Program-made: the position numbers and the translations under genes
Assembly (NCBI GenBank): GCA_023140035.1
Contig: JAGLML010000058.1
Coordinates: 1-6,592, forward strand
Direction: 5' to 3'
Source of the DNA: Thermoplasmatales archaeon
GTDB lineage: Archaea; Thermoplasmatota; E2; DHVEG-1
Length of the DNA stretch: 6,592 nt
Shown here: one piece after another, positions 5,681 to 6,592 of the stretch
Numbering within the stretch: position 1 is the stretch's first letter
Layout of the letters: every line of letters begins with the position of its first letter
Notes under the pieces: model-generated
Told to the model about the DNA's origin: nothing
The model's database searches: none
The model's input: the letters and a program-made list of their open reading frames with translations, nothing else

Positions 5681-5690
5681 TACCAAAAAT

Positions 5691-5698
5691 TTTAAAAT
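5691..5698 (+). promoter_or_regulatory. TATA box of the last membrane gene
   Basis: TTTAAAAT is centred about 27 bases upstream of the ATG at 5722, preceded by an A-rich stretch that could be the BRE. The spacing fits a leaderless archaeal transcript and favours ATG 5722 over the in-frame TTG at 5704. Confidence 0.55.
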
Positions 5699-5721
5699 GC
5701 CAATTGTTAATTCAGAATTGG

Positions 5722-5970
5722 ATGCATAAGAACCTAAAAGATTTGTTGAAGATAATCGTGATTCCAACGGTCTTTTTTGGAGTGCTGACATATTGGATTT
5801 TTGAGTATTTTTATCATGGGGATATGACATTGGAGGGGCTTTCTCCCGAAGCGGTCTTTCCGTTTTGGGTATCTCATCTGTTTTTGTTATGGGGCTATAT
5901 GGTGACGATGCTGACGGCTTATTTTGTAATTCGCAAGAAGGATATTGTGAGAGAGGCTTGGAAAAAGTAG
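5722..5970 (+). CDS. Two-helix small membrane protein near the right end, function unknown
   Basis: This 82-residue protein has a short basic start (MHKNLKD), a membrane segment at about 9-28, a small acidic loop (HGDMTLEGLSPEA), a second segment at about 47-69, and a charged end (RKKDIVREAWKK). It has aromatic-rich membrane edges and no known domain. ATG 5722 is supported by the TATA spacing and the absence of a ribosome site. Its codons often end in G (TTG, CTG, GTG, ACG, AAG), unlike the A/T-ending codons of the other plus-strand genes in the element, which hints at a separate origin. The topology would put both ends on the same side, probably the cytoplasm by the positive-inside rule. Possible roles for such proteins in mobile elements include immunity, toxin or membrane anchoring, but none is shown. 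Confidence 0.78.
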   Translation: MHKNLKDLLKIIVIPTVFFGVLTYWIFEYFYHGDMTLEGLSPEAVFPFWVSHLFLLWGYMVTMLTAYFVIRKKDIVREAWKK

Positions 5971-6057
5971 AGAAAGAGAATGTATAGGACAAACCATCCT
6001 CGCTACATTCCCCCACGCTTTTATCATTTATTGTTTGGGGAGTTTTCGTTTCCTCTA

Positions 6058-6074
6058 AAAGAAACTTATCATAG
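6058..6074. repeat. Right attachment-site core (attR)
   Basis: AAAGAAACTTATCATAG is identical to 2421-2437. It lies 12 bases past the stop of the signal-peptidase-like gene, outside any coding sequence of the chromosome. Flanks beyond the 17 bases differ from the left copy, which sets the core limits. Confidence 0.8.
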
Positions 6075-6086
6075 ATTTTGATGTTT

Positions 6087-6533
6087 TCAGTTGTTTGTAA
6101 ATAGCGCTACTGCGTTTAAATTGTTTATAGATATATCCCATACTTTCAATGATAAGGTATTCCATACATTATTATCGACAACACTAACAATCTTTCCGAT
6201 GATCTGGTGGTCATATATGGGTTCACCATTGATATCTTCATTAAAATTGAGAGTATAATATTTTTTTATTTCCTCTTGTTTGCTTACATGATAAACCCTT
6301 CGGCATATTAACCCTCCTTCGTCCTTTAGGTATAATATTTCGTCTCCTTTTATTATAGAAAAATCTGGGTGTGATGCTTTTTGAAGAACTAGGTAATTCT
6401 CATCTGTGTTGTCCATATCCAATTTGTTACTTTTGAAATATTGATACGATTCAGGAAAATCAAATGAATCTAGGAATGCATTCATGCCAATTAGTTGGGT
6501 GTATAGTAATAAAAGGTAGGTTAACAATAGCAA
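6087..6533 (-). CDS. Signal-peptidase I-like (S26) protein, probably inactive, N-terminus uncertain
   Basis: This frame gives 148 residues from a TTG at 6533: a membrane segment (about 1-17), then a soluble domain with the order seen in archaeal type I signal peptidases. SHPDFSIIKGDEILYL (54-69) matches the family's SMxPxIxxGDxVLV strand with Ser54 at the nucleophile position; LICRRVYHV (75-83) matches the HRV strand; and IYDHQIIGKIV (106-116) matches the final D-x-x-x-IIGKV strand. Where archaeal enzymes have His in HRV, this protein has Arg78, so it is probably not a working peptidase (inference). The true start is doubtful: no ribosome site precedes the TTG, and the adjoining frame upstream encodes a basic stretch that would complete the N-terminus if one base were removed. 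It is transcribed toward the element and, before insertion, would have preceded gcvPA by about 60 bases. Confidence 0.6.
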   Translation of the reverse strand: MLLLTYLLLLYTQLIGMNAFLDSFDFPESYQYFKSNKLDMDNTDENYLVLQKASHPDFSIIKGDEILYLKDEGGLICRRVYHVSKQEEIKKYYTLNFNEDINGEPIYDHQIIGKIVSVVDNNVWNTLSLKVWDISINNLNAVALFTNN

Positions 6534-6545
6534 TAAAAGCGCAAA

Positions 6546-6592
6546 TTTTCAACAAATTGTTTGCTACCTTTTTATTATTTCGGCTGGCAATA
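6546..6592 (-). pseudogene. Out-of-frame N-terminal piece of the signal-peptidase-like gene
   Basis: From the window edge one frame reads S-R-N-N-K-K-V-A-N-N-L-L-K, a basic pre-membrane segment. Removing one A from the AAAA run (6546-6549, minus strand) joins it to F-A-L-L-L-L-L-L-T-Y and the rest of the downstream frame. This suggests a real frameshift or a base-call error in the run. The gene would then continue beyond the right edge. Confidence 0.5.

Larger units (their letters stand above)
2421..6074. mobile_element. Small integrated archaeal genetic element bounded by 17-bp direct repeats
   Basis: The two copies of AAAGAAACTTATCATAG (2421-2437 and 6058-6074) are 3637 bases apart and enclose a tyrosine recombinase gene lying right at the left copy. 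This is the expected layout of an integrase-catalysed insertion with attL and attR. Outside the repeats are chromosomal genes on one strand (signal-peptidase-like gene, then gcvPA-gcvPB) that would be adjacent if the insert were removed. Inside are the integrase operon, three small membrane proteins, a cysteine-rich two-CW protein and long gene-poor stretches. No Rep, MCM, primase, capsid, packaging ATPase or transposase is recognisable. It may therefore depend on the host or on another element for replication or spread. No tRNA gene is seen at either end, so the target appears to be intergenic. Confidence 0.8.

Noticed and set aside
4727..6016. 429-codon minus-strand open frame as a gene
   Set aside because: It runs antisense to the two-CW gene and the last membrane gene, both of which look like real proteins. 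Its translation has no domain, irregular composition and no ribosome site at the GTG. It is kept only as a finding because of its length and its link to the integrase frame.
1..6592. CRISPR array
   Set aside because: No regularly spaced repeats of CRISPR length are present. The direct repeats seen occur only twice each.

Overview
The window looks archaeal and AT-rich. The split P-protein of the glycine cleavage system (gcvPA plus gcvPB) is common in archaea and some bacteria. Several genes have TATA-like boxes about 22-28 bases ahead of an ATG with no Shine-Dalgarno site, as in leaderless archaeal transcripts, while others carry good GGAGGT/GAGGTG sites. I cannot name the lineage from sequence alone; a low-GC euryarchaeal/Thermoplasmata-like or Asgard-like genome would fit.

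Left part (1-2389, minus strand): chromosomal genes for both glycine decarboxylase subunits, gcvPA (complete) followed by gcvPB (running off the left edge), overlapping by one base (TAATG).

Middle part (2421-6074): a compact integrated element of about 3.6 kb. It is bounded by a perfect 17-base direct repeat, AAAGAAACTTATCATAG, at 2421-2437 and 6058-6074. The left copy lies inside the last codons of a tyrosine-recombinase gene. The element carries an integrase operon on the minus strand (a small basic protein overlapping the integrase by ATGA, behind a strong leader hairpin). It also has a roughly 550-base region rich in inverted repeats with no convincing gene, a four-helix membrane protein whose tail overlaps that of a convergent two-helix membrane protein, an eight-cysteine two-CW protein, and another two-helix membrane protein. 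No replication, capsid or transposase gene is recognisable, so it may be a minimal or satellite integrative element.

Right part (6075-6592, minus strand): a gene resembling archaeal type I signal peptidase (S26), with the usual histidine replaced and an apparent one-base frameshift ahead of its membrane segment. Before insertion this gene would have ended roughly 60 bases upstream of gcvPA, so the attachment site lies in the gcvPA upstream region.

The most interesting points are as follows. First, recombination changes the end of the integrase reading frame: the integrated form gets its stop codon from the chromosome, whereas the predicted circle would read on for 443 more codons. Second, a 13-pair hairpin sits just ahead of the integrase operon, and its one imperfect pair is a G.U wobble only in the operon's own RNA. 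Third, there is a pseudoknot-capable repeat cluster at 3902-4029. Fourth, two right arms compete for one left arm between the two-CW gene and the last membrane gene.
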